NCBI RefSeq assembly: GCF_047663525.1 | Contig: NC_092601.1 | Coordinates: forward strand, 20,000,001-20,064,000 | Direction of reading: 5' to 3' | DNA from: Anas platyrhynchos | Taxonomy: Eukaryota; Chordata; Aves; Anseriformes; Anatidae | DNA length: 64,000 bases | Shown: piece by piece, positions 36,001 through 47,351 of the stretch | Numbering within the stretch: the stretch's first letter is position 1 | How the letters are laid out: the number at the start of each line of letters is the position of its first letter | Notes under the pieces: generated by a model | Database searches by the model: none | What the model was told of the DNA's origin: nothing | Seen by the model: only the letters and a program-made list of their open reading frames with translations | Made by a program: the position numbers and the translations under genes

Positions 36001-39000
36001 TTAAGTAGCTATCAACTGAGGAACTATCGACCAAGTTGAATCAGGATTGAACATTTGGCTAATGTTTGGATCTTGTAACATATCTTTCAGAGAGATCACT
36101 TATTACTGTTGTGTGTCAATGAGTAAAGAAGTATTATTTTCTTCTGGTAGGACAATTACTACAGCTGTTATAGTTTATCTAATATCAAGTTCTTTCTATT
36201 TTGCAAGACTATACTGAATCAAATCATATGCTTGAATTTTATTGTTCAAATTTCTCTTCAGAGAAGGTTAATTATGTATGTTTTTTTTAAACATGTTTCC
36301 AGCTTCTTGAATGTGTTCTGGTCTAAGTGGGTTAAAAATACTGTTTAAAATATTTCCACATTTTACCACAGTAATTGAAGTAGTTGCTGAGTTTGTATTA
36401 TGTAGTTTGATATATAATGCATAGACTAAACTTCATACCACTTCAACAGGCTTAGAGCCAACTGAACAGCTTTTTTTTTTTCTTCTAAAAATTGTTATCA
36501 ATTATACTATCAAATGGTATTGCTCAGTCGGGTATGCAACAACTCCACGTGACACTTCTACTTCCTGGCAGTTCTGCTTAAAGTGGGAAGGAGAATAACC
36601 TTCCTTTCAATTACTCTTCCTTCTCCCTCCTTAAAGAGAGGCCTTGAAGATAGTCGTGCAGTAGCTCTAAGCAGGACACAGTAGGAGCAGAAGATGAGCT
36701 TTGTAGAATGGGACATAACAGCTGTGATTAGGCATCCGTAATGCCATCCAGGTCTGGAAACTTTGATATTGCCTAAGCCTGGCATCAGGTTGTTTCCTTC
36801 TGCAGACATTCTGCTTGATGCTCTTTGTAGACACTAGCTCTTTCAGTCTGTAGATGTTCTTGCTTGGCTGTCTTACCAGAGTGCTGGAACATCTGAGTAT
36901 CTCTCTTCTCTCTCCTTAAAAGTACAATTAGATTTTATTTTCTTATGACAGTGCATTATGGAAGCTGCTTTTTACCTTGATCTGCCTTCCACTTCTGTTG
37001 GGGAAATTGTCTTACCCCTCAAGTAGATTATGGACCAAGATTTCATCTTGGTTTCATCTTTCCTACTCTAACAAGTCTTTTACTTTCTTTGGTGGTCTGC
37101 TAGACTAATGGAAGTATGCTTCTTTTTAGACAAATAGCCATAGTTTTTCAAATGTTGCTGCTTTAAAACATAAGTCAGGCCTTTTCTGTGGAGCCATTAC
37201 CAGGGCAATTTAATGATATAATAGAGACTGAGGAATAGGACAGCCTTATTACATGTTTGTGGTGGTTTGGTAGGTAGATGTAATATAGTTTCGGTAATGA
37301 CAGTTAGATACAGTGTATCTGTGCAACAATTTGATTTTTTAGGTCCTTGAACTGTGTCAGTAATTACAGCACCATACATTATCTTGTCATGCTTTTGAAA
37401 TAACTCTTTAAAAAAATGAACCAGCTACATCTGAATTGATTCTGTCTGGGAAAGGCAGGCTATGTAAAGCTAGCATTAGGTAAGTGTACCATGTGTAAGG
37501 TAAGACAAGATATATGAAACTAATGCCATTTGATAGACATGCTGCATATGAGGTAATACTGACATTGATTATATCCTTCCTTATCAGTAAATTGTCATTT
37601 ATCATTCAGTATAAAGACCTGCAGGAGCTTGTAAATAGGTCACATTTCATTATACATGGCTTCCGCTTGTAGTGCTTCCTAAATTACACTTCCTCATAGC
37701 AGTACGCATGGATTTCAGATGTTAATCTTAGTGTCCCAACATGCTGTGTCTTGCTGTTTTCTGATTAAGGACAAATTTTGACTTTGTCTACTCAAAATAT
37801 GTTCTGGTAGAAGTATTTTTATTCTGTAAATATAGTGGTAGGTATCCCTCCAGGCTAAAGTGCTTCCTGCATTCAGCCATTTACATACCAAGTCATAGCA
37901 CGTTGAGATAACACACTCAAATGTTTTTAAAATTAACTTTGGAGGATGGGAAGGTTTCCATTAAATAGCAGGAACAGGGAACAGGCTGCATCTCCACTGG
38001 CCTGCCTTTGTACCCTTTTCTTTGACAGTATAATCATAACTGTAAACCATTAATTCTGTAAATGTTTAAAAAGAAAAGCTATGTTTATCTTATCATCAGA
38101 TTGTCAGTGTATTTGTCAACATCAAAATGTATTTGCATTGAAGTAGAGAGTCATGCGTCAGGCACAGCCATCAGTCTGAAGAGTGAGGAGTGTTATTTCT
38201 CATGAGAATTTATGGGATTTGTTTTATATGGAAATGCAACTGACTTTTTCTTTTTTTTAGCTGGTCAGTATTGGTTCTTCCTATAACTATGGCAATGAAG
38301 ATCAGGCTGAATTTCTGTGTGTTGTCTCGAAGGAATTGCATAACACTCCCTATGGCACAACCAGTGAGCCCAGTGAAAAAGCAAAGGTAAGTTACTAGAC
38401 ATCAGAGTAAAGAAGTATTGTCAAAACAGGTAGACTTTTCTAAGTCATGCTAGGCCTACCTCTCTTCTGGACTTTTATTTAACTGCCTTTTCGCCCCCCT
38501 TCAAAACTGATAATGGTTCCCTGTTCATTGTATAAGAGAGTGTAAATGGTAAAGTCATCATGAATTTGTTATACTGGATGGCTTCTTTAAATGGAATATT
38601 CTGTATTGTTCCTGATACCTATCCTGTTTTTTGAGTATTCGCAGATACTTGCTGTTTACAGTTGAGTATCTACATTTTGTTTCTTACACGTTTTAATGAC
38701 TCCTTATTCTTTAAATGATTCATTTGAAAAATGTTTTCCTTGCTTGAGTTCAGCTGAAGACATCTTACTGTCACGGATTTTAGAATGCTGTCTTTGAAAA
38801 ACAGTGTGCAATATGTTGTAAAATGAAGATTTTTTTAGCCTATTATTTTCAGTTTCCATATAGTTCTCCTTCCTTTCTGTAATCCATTTTATAAAAAGAC
38901 TGTAATGGGTACAGTATCTTAGCGTTTTCATCAATTGTCTTTCAGAGTATATACAAATGAAAGATGTAAAAACAACTGAGCAGTAATAAGGCAGACTAGT

Positions 39001-41207
39001 TATGTGTGTAAGCATATTCTATTGCTTTGTGTGAGGAAACTACTATAGGTAAACTGAGTGCTTTTGTAGTTTGCTTAAAAGCTTTTCATCTAGTATGTTT
39101 AAATGGGAAACAGTTGGTAGAACATCAGTGATTGCTTTCTCAAGAATCACCTTTAAAGTAATAGATCTTGAAATAATGCTAAAATGTGATGTGGGTCTTG
39201 GCACTGAGGCCCCAAATAAATAAAACTTCACTACTTCCTCTGTTGTGTAACTTAATTTAGCTGCTACCTCTATGAAGACGTTTTTTAAAATTACACTTTA
39301 AAAGTACTCCAGGCTTTTGTTTGGATGCTTTAGTGAAATGATTGATTTCTGCTAATTTGTTGCTGTTGAGATAAGATTTCCAAGGAGTTGTAAGGGATTA
39401 ATGTCATCAAGGGTAAACAGTGAACCTGTGTAAGCCATGTCACATTCTTTCCTGAACCCTAATCATGGTCTGCTTTCACCAGAATGGTTAAGGAAAATTG
39501 AAAAGTTGACAAAGAGCGATGTGGGAATAGGCTGAGATACATTCCTTAAAAAAAAAAAAAAAGTGGAATTCTTGAACCTGCTACACACATTCATAAGGAA
39601 TAGTAGTACATCTTCAGGGAACTTCAGAAGTTGCCAGAGTTACATTGCATCCTTAGTTTAAGAGAAAATATGAATTTGACCAGGGCAATGAATGAGACTT
39701 ACTGATAGTTTTTGGTTGGTGATATAAGCACTCATTCCTTGTTTCCTGGAAGAGTTGAGCTTTTGCTAGCAATAAATGGCAATGTCTGAAAATTGTTCTT
39801 GATACAGTGTGTTTCTGCTATATATTTTACAGGTATATATTGCATTGGGACATGGGGGGAGGAATTCCTTTTAGTTTGAGAGGTTTCTGACAGCAGTGTG
39901 AGAAATTTGGACTGGTCTTTGGGAACTGTAGATCCAGCAGATCCCATCTGCAACCTGTTCATTAGTGTCTGAGTTGGTCTTCATGAAGTTTGCATGACTG
40001 AAATTATGGTATACAGTGACATATATGGAATGATACATTCACCTCCTAGGACTGTCTTCTAGAAACAATGAGAAAGTCTTCCTAACTATTACTTTTGCAG
40101 CAGATTGAGATACAGAAAGAAAAAAAGCACCAGTATGTAATTTTTATTGACGAGCACTTCGATTTTAAATTAATAGTACTGGACTTTCAAAATAGGAAAA
40201 AAGCATTCTCTGATACCCCATCTAATCCAACTTCACCTCATTCCTTCTTAGAGTCATTTTTCTTATGTTTTCTTGTTTGGAAAACAGTTTGCTTAGATAG
40301 CTTAGAAGAGTGAAATGGTTGCAATTAAAACTTTGAAATGTGGGACTCCAGTATAATCAGAATCTCTCATTGTTATTGGTCTATGCAGTCTTTATTGACT
40401 CTCAAACCTGTACACCACTTAACTGAACTATGTATTGGTGAAACTCAAATGTGGCAATACAAAGCATAACACACTATTTTGCTGATGTAAAGCATAGAAA
40501 GAATATAGTGACAAATAGCAGAAAATCTGCTGTGCTATGAAATATTAGTGGTGATCAGTCTTGTAGTGTATATTTTCCACAAAGCAATTTTAGCACTTTC
40601 GTGTCACTGGCGTTTTTAAGGAAAAAAAAAAAAAAGAGCAGGTTAAAATTCACCAAAAAAATAAAACAAAAACTACAAACAAAACTATTTAACAGATAGT
40701 AAAGTACCAGTCTTTAAGTGTATTTAAGTGCCTGCCCTTCTTACTTAGTAGCTGATTTTTGCATAGCCTTTTAATATTCCTGAGAGAGGGAATGTAACCC
40801 CATTTGGAGCATTGACTTAAATTGTTGCAGTGACTTTTACAGGAAGCCATGGCATTATTAAAAGATAGCCTGTGTTCCCACAAGCATTCTTCTTTTTCAT
40901 ACCACTTCATTTACCTGTCACTCTTGGAAGTAACGACCAAAGCCTGTTCATAAAATCTGCATTCAAAGTTAGGTTTTCAAGCGCTATCCTTCCCCATGTG
41001 TGCGGAACAGTAAGTGGAATAAAGATACCAACTCTGGTTTGTTTAAGCTTTCTCTATACCTAAGGTCCCTGTTACATTGCATGGCACTATTGGCTTCTAT
41101 CTGCTAACTGTAGGATGTCTGGGAAAGGAAATTTTCATGAAATCTATCGTGTTCCTGCTTGAAATTGTCTGCTGCCATACTTTCTTACAAAAAGCAGGGA
41201 TCCTGGA

Positions 41208-41248
<41 letters not shown>

Positions 41249-44200
41249 CTCCCAGATGCTTCAAGTGTAAGTGGACTGTACTCTGTTGCAGCACTGACTC
41301 ACCTGCAATCTTTTCTTTTCCTTTCCTTTCTCTATACTTGCTGCATGCTGCATGCCATTCAGAGTGAAGATGAAGAAACGGATTACGATATGAATGACTC
41401 AGATTAAGTGTAAATGTCATGGTGAGCACTAGCTGCCCTAGGATTTTACCCAGACGCTTTTCTGCCCCATCCAATTCCTGCCCCCACTAGTGCTGTCCTT
41501 TGGCTAGTCCTGGTGGTGTATTTGTTTGTGGTTATAGTTGTGGCATGGTTAGCAAAAACAGAATACATGTTCTGTATGTTGCTTCTTTGACAGAGTAATC
41601 AATGTTGCTGTTACCAGCTGTACTATGATCCATACCTTTAAAGTTATGCTGAGAAGAAAAGTGCTTCATATAGGTTCTAGGGGGAAATACTATAGGATCG
41701 AAATTGATTTATATTTTCCTTGCACCACCTTTTCTGTCAATTACTTTTTATGTGTAGGGGTGTCTCATACAAGCTTGGAGTATAAATTTTCAGCAAATGT
41801 CTGATGTGGTAATAAATTAACAAACTTAACTGAAGTGCAGTGTAATCAACAGATCTGATAATTTTGAAGTTAGTAATTTTTTAATCAAAACCTAGCAAAT
41901 ACAGGCACATGATGTAATCTTAGTGCTACAGTTGTCTTTACCACAGGAAACAACTGTCTCAACAGAAGGGTCAGGTCCTTTCTACTGCAGTTTGACATCT
42001 TATTGAAGATCAAGGTACTTTACAGGTCACATCAGGAATCCGTATGTATCAAAGATGCTTGTAATTGCATGAGACTGAGCTCCAGCATCTCATCTACACA
42101 GCTGAATATTTTAGCTGTAAAGCAGCCTTATACTTATCTCTGAAGTGTTGCTTCCACACGGCTGAAGAAGATACATTACAACTCGTTGAAACTAGGTAAT
42201 CTTTAAGGTCCCTTCCAATACAAACCATTCTACTATTCTACGGTTATTATTTTTCCCGATGCTAACAGAAACTACTGCTGAGGTAGAATAAGGTCTTCTG
42301 GTAAGTCTTCTGGAATGGTTGCAAGGAATGGATCAAATCTGAAGCTTTATTGAAAAAAGTAAATTGATTCTTTGATGGAACTGAATGCAAGCTCTCAGCT
42401 GCCTGAGAGACAGAAAGTCTCTTAAGATGTTATTCTGTCTGCAGCAAATTTATTCTGAGCAGAAGGAACTACCACACTTGGGCCCTTAGGATGAGAGAAT
42501 TTATTCAACATTGCTGAGAGTTTTTAAGTCAACTTTGGATCTGCTGCATCTGGATGAAAAACAATAGAAACACGAAAAGCAGGAAAATTCTGAAGACAAC
42601 AGATCTAAAGTATAAGTTCAGAGGAACGTTATCCGTGAAGGTCTCTGTTTAGCTAATAGAGCGTGTTTTCACATGAAATCTTCTTCAGTGCCTGGTTCTG
42701 CTCAAGATATGTTCTACAATCCTAGCCACTGGCATTTAGTTACCTCTGTTAGTGTTGAGACATCTTCTCTCAGCATTCTTGCACAGGAAGTGACTAAAAT
42801 TTTCAGGAAGTCTCATTAAAGTTTTATTTTCATGAAAAAAGGAGGAGTTTTGGATTGCAGAACAGAATTGGTCATTCTTTCGGTAATTAGTAATTCAAAT
42901 TTTGATAGAATTCCTGATAATTGAAATTCAATGTTCTCTTTTCCTCTTTGGACAAAATCACTGTTCATGACTATAGAAGATCCTCTTTCACCCAATTTCT
43001 AAACAGAGGTGGATGGAACACTTCCCTTGAGAGCTTGCTGATGAGAAATCATTTCCTCTTTAGTAAAGTTAGGGGTTGCAGAAAAAGTACCAAGTAAAAT
43101 GTGTTAAAATATTGCCTGAGCTGATGGAATTTCCTAACTCTCTTAATCTTAAAAGCATTTTTTATCGTGTAGGAAAGAATAAACTCAAATGTCCCATTTC
43201 AGATGGGAAACATTCACAAAATTAGTTGATCCAGTAATACTTTCTAACTGCACATGTGGTTATTTCAGCCATGTTTTTGCCTCTCTTGGCACTTATTTGC
43301 TACTTTTGATGGGTCAGACTGTTTATCCACAATGTGGACTTCTGCCCCAGTACCTTATTCTCTGCAGTGACTGACTCCAAATACTTGAGAAAAGAGACTA
43401 AGCATGAAGCATTTATCAGAATAGCTCATGATGTATTTCCCCAGCTTCTGGTAAGGAGCAGGTTAGAAATTTTGGCTTCAAGCCTGCATCCAGATCATTA
43501 CATGAAATTAGGTATCATTGGCACTACATTCTGTAAGTTTGTGTAATACCTTTTGAATGTACTAGCTACTGAGCAATTTTCAAGGCCTGTCTTTTCCGTG
43601 CAGAATGCACCTTTATCTTTCCGACATCTTAATGTGAAAAGTTTTTTGCTTAGTACACATAGTAGATTCCTCCTCATGAAATAGGCAGTGTTTGCATTTA
43701 AAAAATACCTTAAAACGCGTTATAGCCCATCAGAGAATCCTTCTGTATTTTGGACATTTATCAAAGTACCTGCAGTGTCACTTCATTTCCTACCTCGTAA
43801 ATAATAGTAAGTCTGACTTTGAAATGAAACAGAACTTTGTAACCAAAAAGTGAGATCCAGGTACTGCAGGCATTCCAGGGAGCAAGTGATAAAGTGGATT
43901 TTTTTTTTTTCTAAGTTAACCCTGAACTGTCTCTGAACTGTCCTTGAGAAGAGCATACAAATGGTGATGGAGTCTTTATGAACTCCAGTCCTTAAAAAAA
44001 TCCCATGGCATTGTGCAAAGCAGGTGAGACCCTACTTGACTATAGCCTGTGTGAATGACTTTAGACTTAATGACTGATAAGAGGCTGATACGGTAAATTA
44101 TCAACGTTTTAACAATACTAAAAGGAAACCAAATACCTAGACTTTTTCATTTAAAACCAAACATGAAATTGGCATGCTCTGTTAATTTTTGGTGTGACAG

Positions 44201-45936
44201 TTTTTACCCAACAGGCACAAAGATCGTGTGTACTGTCAAATTCAGTGAATCCTCTGGGGGTAGAATGTGCTACTGAGTGCTACTAGCATGAGGTGTTTGT
44301 CATAATATGAGATTAAATTGAAATCATCATAGAAAGAAACTCTACATTGAAGACAGCTATGCCATTTCCCAGGGACTGTGCCTTTGGTTTCTGCCAGGTT
44401 TTGAAGAGCTCTTCTCAGTACTTGGAAAACAACCAGGAAGTAAAAGAAAATGAATTAGAGATAATTTTATTTGCTGATAAAGTACTTGTGCTAAGTACAT
44501 TTGAAGCTTTGCTTAGTCTTTTTTTGGCCATGGTCATCACTGGTTCTACCGTTTGCTTGCAGGCTTCCCTGTGGGTACACAAAAGCAGCTTCAGAGCTGA
44601 TGTCATTACTGCTGATTGCAGTATTCAGTTTAGAGTAGAACTGTGAGAAACACAGTGGCCTGCACAGTCAGTCCTAAGACATGGATCCTTTCTTCACTGG
44701 AGGTGCTGAAGAAGGTTGAAAAGGGGAAAATAAAAAATCAAAATAGAATACATAGTCTGTGTGTTATAGGATGCTATATACAAGGTTTCCTAGGTTCTTC
44801 AGGGGCAGATAATTTGGTTTCATTAGACTTCATTCCCTATATTTAATATATACCTATTAAACAAGTCAACTGCCTTTAGGGGAAAACCAAATCATCTTAT
44901 TCACTGTAGTGGGAATCTCAGTTCCTTGGTAACAGTGGGAGAAGCAAATTCCTTAGACAAAATTTTTGAGAAATATATTCCTTCTCATGAAGTCAAAGGC
45001 TGCAACGCCTCTCAGCTGCCTGGCTTGGGTGATTCAAAGGATAATGATGGATAGGGTAGTGCATGAAAAGTGCAATGTGCTATGTCCTGTCTCTGCAGAA
45101 GCAATTTTCTTGTGGACTGGAAGGGATGCTTAACAAACTTGTGAGATCTACCATGAACAAATAATATTAATGTAAAATTATTTTAAAACTGTTGTCAAAG
45201 TAGGATTTACTGTCCTGTAGGCGGTGAGTCCAACTGATGAGCTTTGTATATCTGAACTCCACTGTAAAAAAAAAATTACTAAAACTTTTTACTATGAAGA
45301 AATCTTGTTGGCTGATTTTAGTTCATGCTAAAGATCAAGTCTGGACATCTATTTCAAATGTCAGGTTAGTTCTTGTCAACTCATACTGTTGGTCTTTGAA
45401 AGCTGTACGCATCATCTCACCCAGTATGACATTTGTGCGCATTTTAGGTTGCTAATTACGTTTTCAAGGAATACAATTGCAGCTGAAATTTGAGGGAGTT
45501 AAGGACATTTACTGCAATAGGAAAAATTTAAGATTAAATCCCAAGTTTTAAAATGTATCTGGTTCATTTACTATATGGGACTTAAGTATCTTTAGAACAA
45601 GGATGAAGTAAAATGGCTTACTACTTCTGTCTTCCAGCCCTTAAGCTTTGGTTATATTAATCAGACTCAGTTACTAGCAGTGATGTACATTAGTTTTCAT
45701 GATGTTTGATAGTAAAACATTGTATGTATTAATCCTTCTTTTTCAATCTTAAAGCAAAAGCTTCAAGAATGTCCTTGAACCAGCTTCTTTAAAAATTACC
45801 TTTTTTTTTTTTTTTTTGAAATAGTCGTTATGTTGTTCTTTGTCCTCCATTCTTTAAGAATGACATTCAGAGAATTTTCATTTATAAAACTGTTGGTCTC
45901 TTTCAGATTTTGCAAGAACGAGGTTCCAGGATGTGA
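14263..45936 (+). CDS. KCTD5: KCTD5, BTB/POZ CUL3 adaptor (complete)
   Basis: Potassium channel tetramerisation domain protein 5. It forms pentamers and bridges CUL3 to substrates; G-beta-gamma is the best known. The exons join at 14263-14499, 25117-25225, 26342-26433, 27450-27545, 38261-38386 and 45907-45936, giving 687 coding nt plus stop (229 aa; human has 234). There is a short Gly/Pro/Cys-rich N-terminus, then the BTB domain from [15 protein letters not shown] through [18 protein letters not shown], then the C-terminal domain [19 protein letters not shown] to [12 protein letters not shown], ending ILQERGSRM. The ATG at 14263 has a good context (gaggATGG) and MAAENHCE matches the human MAENHCE start. 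Human KCTD5 has Tyr where GTCF is here (from memory). The closest alternative is paralogue KCTD2, but the N-terminus and NTPYG segment favour KCTD5. Two further candidate exons lie in introns 4 and 5. Confidence 0.97.
17533..17886 (+). mobile_element. CR1 3' fragment
   Basis: Matches the CR1 ORF2 end and 3' UTR: CTTGAGAAGAGAAGACTGAG, ACTTCACAGTGAGGGTGATG, GAACAGGCTCC, ending TCTCTTCCAACCCC. The orientation is +, and the terminal ATTCTATGA repeats are missing. An A-rich tract follows at 17981-18000. Confidence 0.92.
18219..18312. repeat. (TACA)n/(TA)n microsatellite
   Basis: About six TACA units (18219-18243) pass through mixed AT sequence into an uninterrupted (TA)n from about 18262 to 18312. 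It is self-complementary. Confidence 0.95.
20916..21080. repeat. AT-rich palindromic microsatellite
   Basis: It starts with the 20-nt perfect palindrome tttgatatatatatatcaaa, continues with imperfect AT/AAT arrays, and ends in a long (TA)n (21043-21080). Cruciform formation is plausible. Confidence 0.93.
22497..22640 (-). mobile_element. CR1 3' end, minus orientation
   Basis: Repeated TCACAGAATCACAGAAT, then TAGGTTGGAAGAGACCT, TCAAGATCATCGAGTCCAAC and CTAACACTAACAGTCCCCAC: the reverse complement of a CR1 3' tail. It is short and 5'-truncated. A pure A tract follows at about 22721-22747. Confidence 0.92.
22721..22747. repeat. Poly(A) tract
   Basis: An uninterrupted run of about 27 A in KCTD5 intron 1, close to the CR1 fragment. 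Confidence 0.9.
25076..25106 (+). repeat. (GTTT)n repeat at the KCTD5 exon 2 acceptor
   Basis: GTTT units, one of them lengthened, end 10 nt before the exon at 25117 and act as its polypyrimidine tract. In RNA this is a GU-rich stretch. Confidence 0.9.
25117..25225 (+). CDS. KCTD5: KCTD5 exon 2
   Basis: The acceptor is ctaatatag, the donor G|gtagga. It encodes [16 protein letters not shown] to NKDLAEE plus the first base of Gly, in the middle of the BTB domain. Identical in type to the mammalian exon. Confidence 0.96.
25226..27449 (+). other. KCTD5 introns 2 and 3 (contents)
   Basis: Intron 2 is 25226-26341 and intron 3 is 26434-27449. I see no repeats beyond short T runs, and no coding or RNA-gene signal. 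Confidence 0.8.
26342..26433 (+). CDS. KCTD5: KCTD5 exon 3
   Basis: The acceptor is tcatactag, the donor CAG|gtgagg. It encodes [17 protein letters not shown] through RERDSKISQ, the end of the BTB domain. Ile replaces the Thr of human SKTSQ. Confidence 0.96.
27450..27545 (+). CDS. KCTD5: KCTD5 exon 4
   Basis: The acceptor is cctaaag, the donor CAG|gtaaca. 32 codons, [19 protein letters not shown] to DGWKFEQ, form the first part of the C-terminal domain. It ends in phase 0, so either of two downstream homologous exons can be joined in frame. Confidence 0.96.
30660..30776 (+). CDS. KCTD5: Candidate alternative KCTD5 exon homologous to exon 5
   Basis: A 117-nt open segment in intron 4. It has a strong acceptor (pyrimidine-rich tract with ctctgatt branch-like sequence, then ttatttcag) and a donor GAG|gtgtgt. 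It is phase 0 at both ends, exactly like exon 5. Its 39 codons start [15 protein letters not shown] and contain [12 protein letters not shown]. Over the first 27 residues 14 are identical to exon 5 (L-V-S-I-G-S, Y8, G11, Q15, E17, L19, V22, S23, E25) and five more are conservative. The last part (CFQKCC) is unlike exon 5. This fits an ancient exon duplication with mutually exclusive splicing that changes the C-terminal domain; with exon 6 the protein would be 226 aa. I do not recall a described mammalian counterpart. Transcript support cannot be judged from sequence. Confidence 0.75.
31396..31446 (+). repeat. T/G-rich simple repeat (TTTG)n
   Basis: GTTT/TTTG units with longer T runs in KCTD5 intron 4, about 620 nt downstream of the candidate alternative exon. 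Confidence 0.85.
33033..34825 (-). mobile_element. Internally deleted CR1 element with ORF1 esterase and ORF2 remnants
   Basis: Minus-strand CR1. Its 3' tail starts at about 33033 (CACAGAATGGTTGAGG). Reading the minus strand from the 5' side, ORF1 esterase (SGNH hydrolase) blocks are visible: GDSLLHRTE (near 34614), GINDTAKG (about 34440) and GRDGTHFT (about 34195). Next come ORF2 pieces: SLARDVKD and [15 protein letters not shown] (about 33860-34040), MGPDGINP (about 33740), then [18 protein letters not shown] and SPQYKKGM (about 33480-33570). The endonuclease, and the reverse transcriptase core between GPDG and the C-terminal part, are missing. Stops and frame breaks make it inactive. The left end is clear; the right end is approximate. 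Confidence 0.88.
35213..35245. repeat. Short AT/GT-rich microsatellite-like run
   Basis: Alternating purine-pyrimidine sequence (atatatatacgtatacgtgt followed by atgtgt), containing the palindrome tatacgtata. Confidence 0.7.
38261..38386 (+). CDS. KCTD5: KCTD5 exon 5 (constitutive)
   Basis: The acceptor is ttcttttttttag, the donor AAG|gtaagt. 42 codons start [18 protein letters not shown], contain [12 protein letters not shown] and end EPSEKAK; this matches human KCTD5 almost exactly. Phase 0 at both ends. Confidence 0.96.
41215..41244. repeat. Poly(A) tract
   Basis: About 30 consecutive A on the + strand, 118 nt upstream of the candidate acidic-tail exon. Confidence 0.9.
41363..41420 (+). 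CDS. KCTD5: Candidate alternative KCTD5 C-terminal exon (acidic tail)
   Basis: A long pyrimidine tract (cttttcttttcctttccttt) leads to the acceptor gccattcag at 41362. In the phase-0 frame from exon 5 it reads [14 protein letters not shown] then TAA (41405-41407). A possible donor, ATG|gtgagc, follows at 41421, which would make a 58-nt exon whose stop is 13 nt from the junction and so would probably escape nonsense-mediated decay. Eight of 14 residues are acidic and none is basic, in contrast to the basic exon 6 peptide. It could also be a terminal exon, or a chance open frame behind a good acceptor. No homologue is recalled. Confidence 0.4.
42190..42243 (+). mobile_element. CR1 3'-terminal fragment
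   Basis: TTTAAGGTCCCTTCCAATAC and AACCATTCTACTATTCTACG match the last ~50 nt of a CR1 element, including the terminal ATTCTA repeats. The orientation is +. Confidence 0.75.
45907..45936 (+). CDS. KCTD5: KCTD5 exon 6 (last coding exon)
   Basis: The acceptor is ggtctctttcag. It encodes ILQERGSRM then TGA at 45934-45936, the same C-terminus as human KCTD5. Only nine codons, so it is found by knowing the family. Confidence 0.95.
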   Translation: MLQERGSRM

Positions 45937-47351
45937 AGACAGTATTGAACGGTGAAGATTTTTTCTCTTTTATTCCAAGATGCAGTGAATTGTCACATTG
46001 AAGAGGCTTGGCTGCAAAAGAAAAAATCTGATTTAGACAATTTTCTGTTGATCTGGGTTTCAACCATTTTTGCCTATAAGCTGGTGTCAACTGGCTGAAA
46101 GCATTGCAAGATTACTTAATGGGAATAGATGGTGTGGGAGGAGTGTGTTTTAAGTTTTGGTTGTAGTGCATGGTTATACTGTCTTATGGGCTGACTGACA
46201 AGGGCCATTTGAAAAGAAATGACCATGCACTTATATTTTCCTCTGAGACATGTAGCACTTAATGCTTGGTGCTGGATGACCCAATGTTGATCAGTTTGCA
46301 GAGATTTTCCTACTAATCATTGTAAACATTTAAAGGACAATGCAATTGGTGCTACACACACACGTTACAGCCCACAAATGCAAATATTTGGGCCTACTTT
46401 GTTTTCGAATCAGTGACAGCCCTAGTTGACTGTCTTCTACTGCACATTCCTTATGGCTCTGTGACATTCTATTTCGTAAGAACAGCCTAGGAGATCAACT
46501 GAAACTAGCATGTAAAAAGTTACACAACAGACAAAAGGTTTCTTTAAAGGAAGGTTGTATATATTGACTGTGGGTTTATGGCATATGTTAATACACAAAG
46601 GGAAGACTAAACTCTGAGAAAATGGCCTTCATCTGAGTAATTCTTGATGTTCTTTCTCTCAAATCAGTCTCCTCCTGCAAAAGTTATGCTCCAGTCTTAG
46701 CCAGATGTTTGGAAGGGGAATCAAAATTCACTTAAAATGAACAACTGAACTTTCTTTCTTTTGAGATATTTGTATTCAAATGTGTGTTTGTACTTTTAAA
46801 AATTCCTGTAAGTGTTGACCTCTATGGATTACAGTAGAGATTTTTCAAGAGCTGGAAGTTTTACAGAAATATGATTGGTTAGTCCTAGATCCCTATCTCT
46901 GTGGCTGGGATTAAAAGCAACCTAGAGCGTGAACACAAGCTCATGCAATCGAAATACTTAATTACTTCATACATTCAAGATACCTGTAATCAATCTTTCT
47001 ATACTGTTTCAACTATGCAGTTAAAGAACACCGTTTGAATACATCTGGTGCAGCTTTATTAGTTTATGTCCTTGATGAAGGCTAATACACAAGACTGGAG
47101 CTTTTTAATACACTATGTTTTGAGCAAAATCTTTCACACATCTTTAAAACACTTAATGATATTGACGGTATAAAACTCAGCTTCATTGACTTAATAGCTG
47201 AAAGCAGTGGAAGGGAGTTTCAAAAAGCTGTAAGATTGTTTTGAATTCTACAGACATTTGTTTTCATTCTCAGTAACATCAGAATTTATGCATATACTCT
47301 AGGTAATCCTTTACACAAAAGCCCCATTGTCAAACACCCAGGGTCTACCTT

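Larger units (their letters stand above)
27546..38260 (+). other. KCTD5 intron 4 (10.7 kb; contents)
   Basis: It contains the candidate alternative exon at 30660-30776, a T/G-rich repeat at about 31400-31446, a mosaic CR1 at about 33033-34825, and a short mixed AT/GT run near 35213-35245. The rest is unremarkable AT-rich sequence. Confidence 0.8.
38387..45906 (+). other. KCTD5 intron 5 (7.5 kb; contents)
   Basis: Holds A tracts at 39548-39562 and about 41215-41244, the candidate acidic-tail exon at 41363, a small CR1 3' fragment at 42190, and otherwise unassigned unique-looking DNA. Open frames such as 44347-44646 have no splice or family support. Confidence 0.75.

Noticed and set aside
40095-40313. 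Open frame behind an acceptor-like tttgcag in KCTD5 intron 5
   Set aside because: Lys-rich low-complexity start, no donor and no recognised homology. A weaker case than the acidic exon at 41363.
41097-41474. Minus-strand 125-codon open frame opposite the acidic exon
   Set aside because: It includes a poly-Phe run from the A tract and has no protein-like conserved segment.
44347-44646. 99-codon open frame in KCTD5 intron 5
   Set aside because: No family resemblance, no convincing acceptor in phase with exon 5, and no conservation evidence available.
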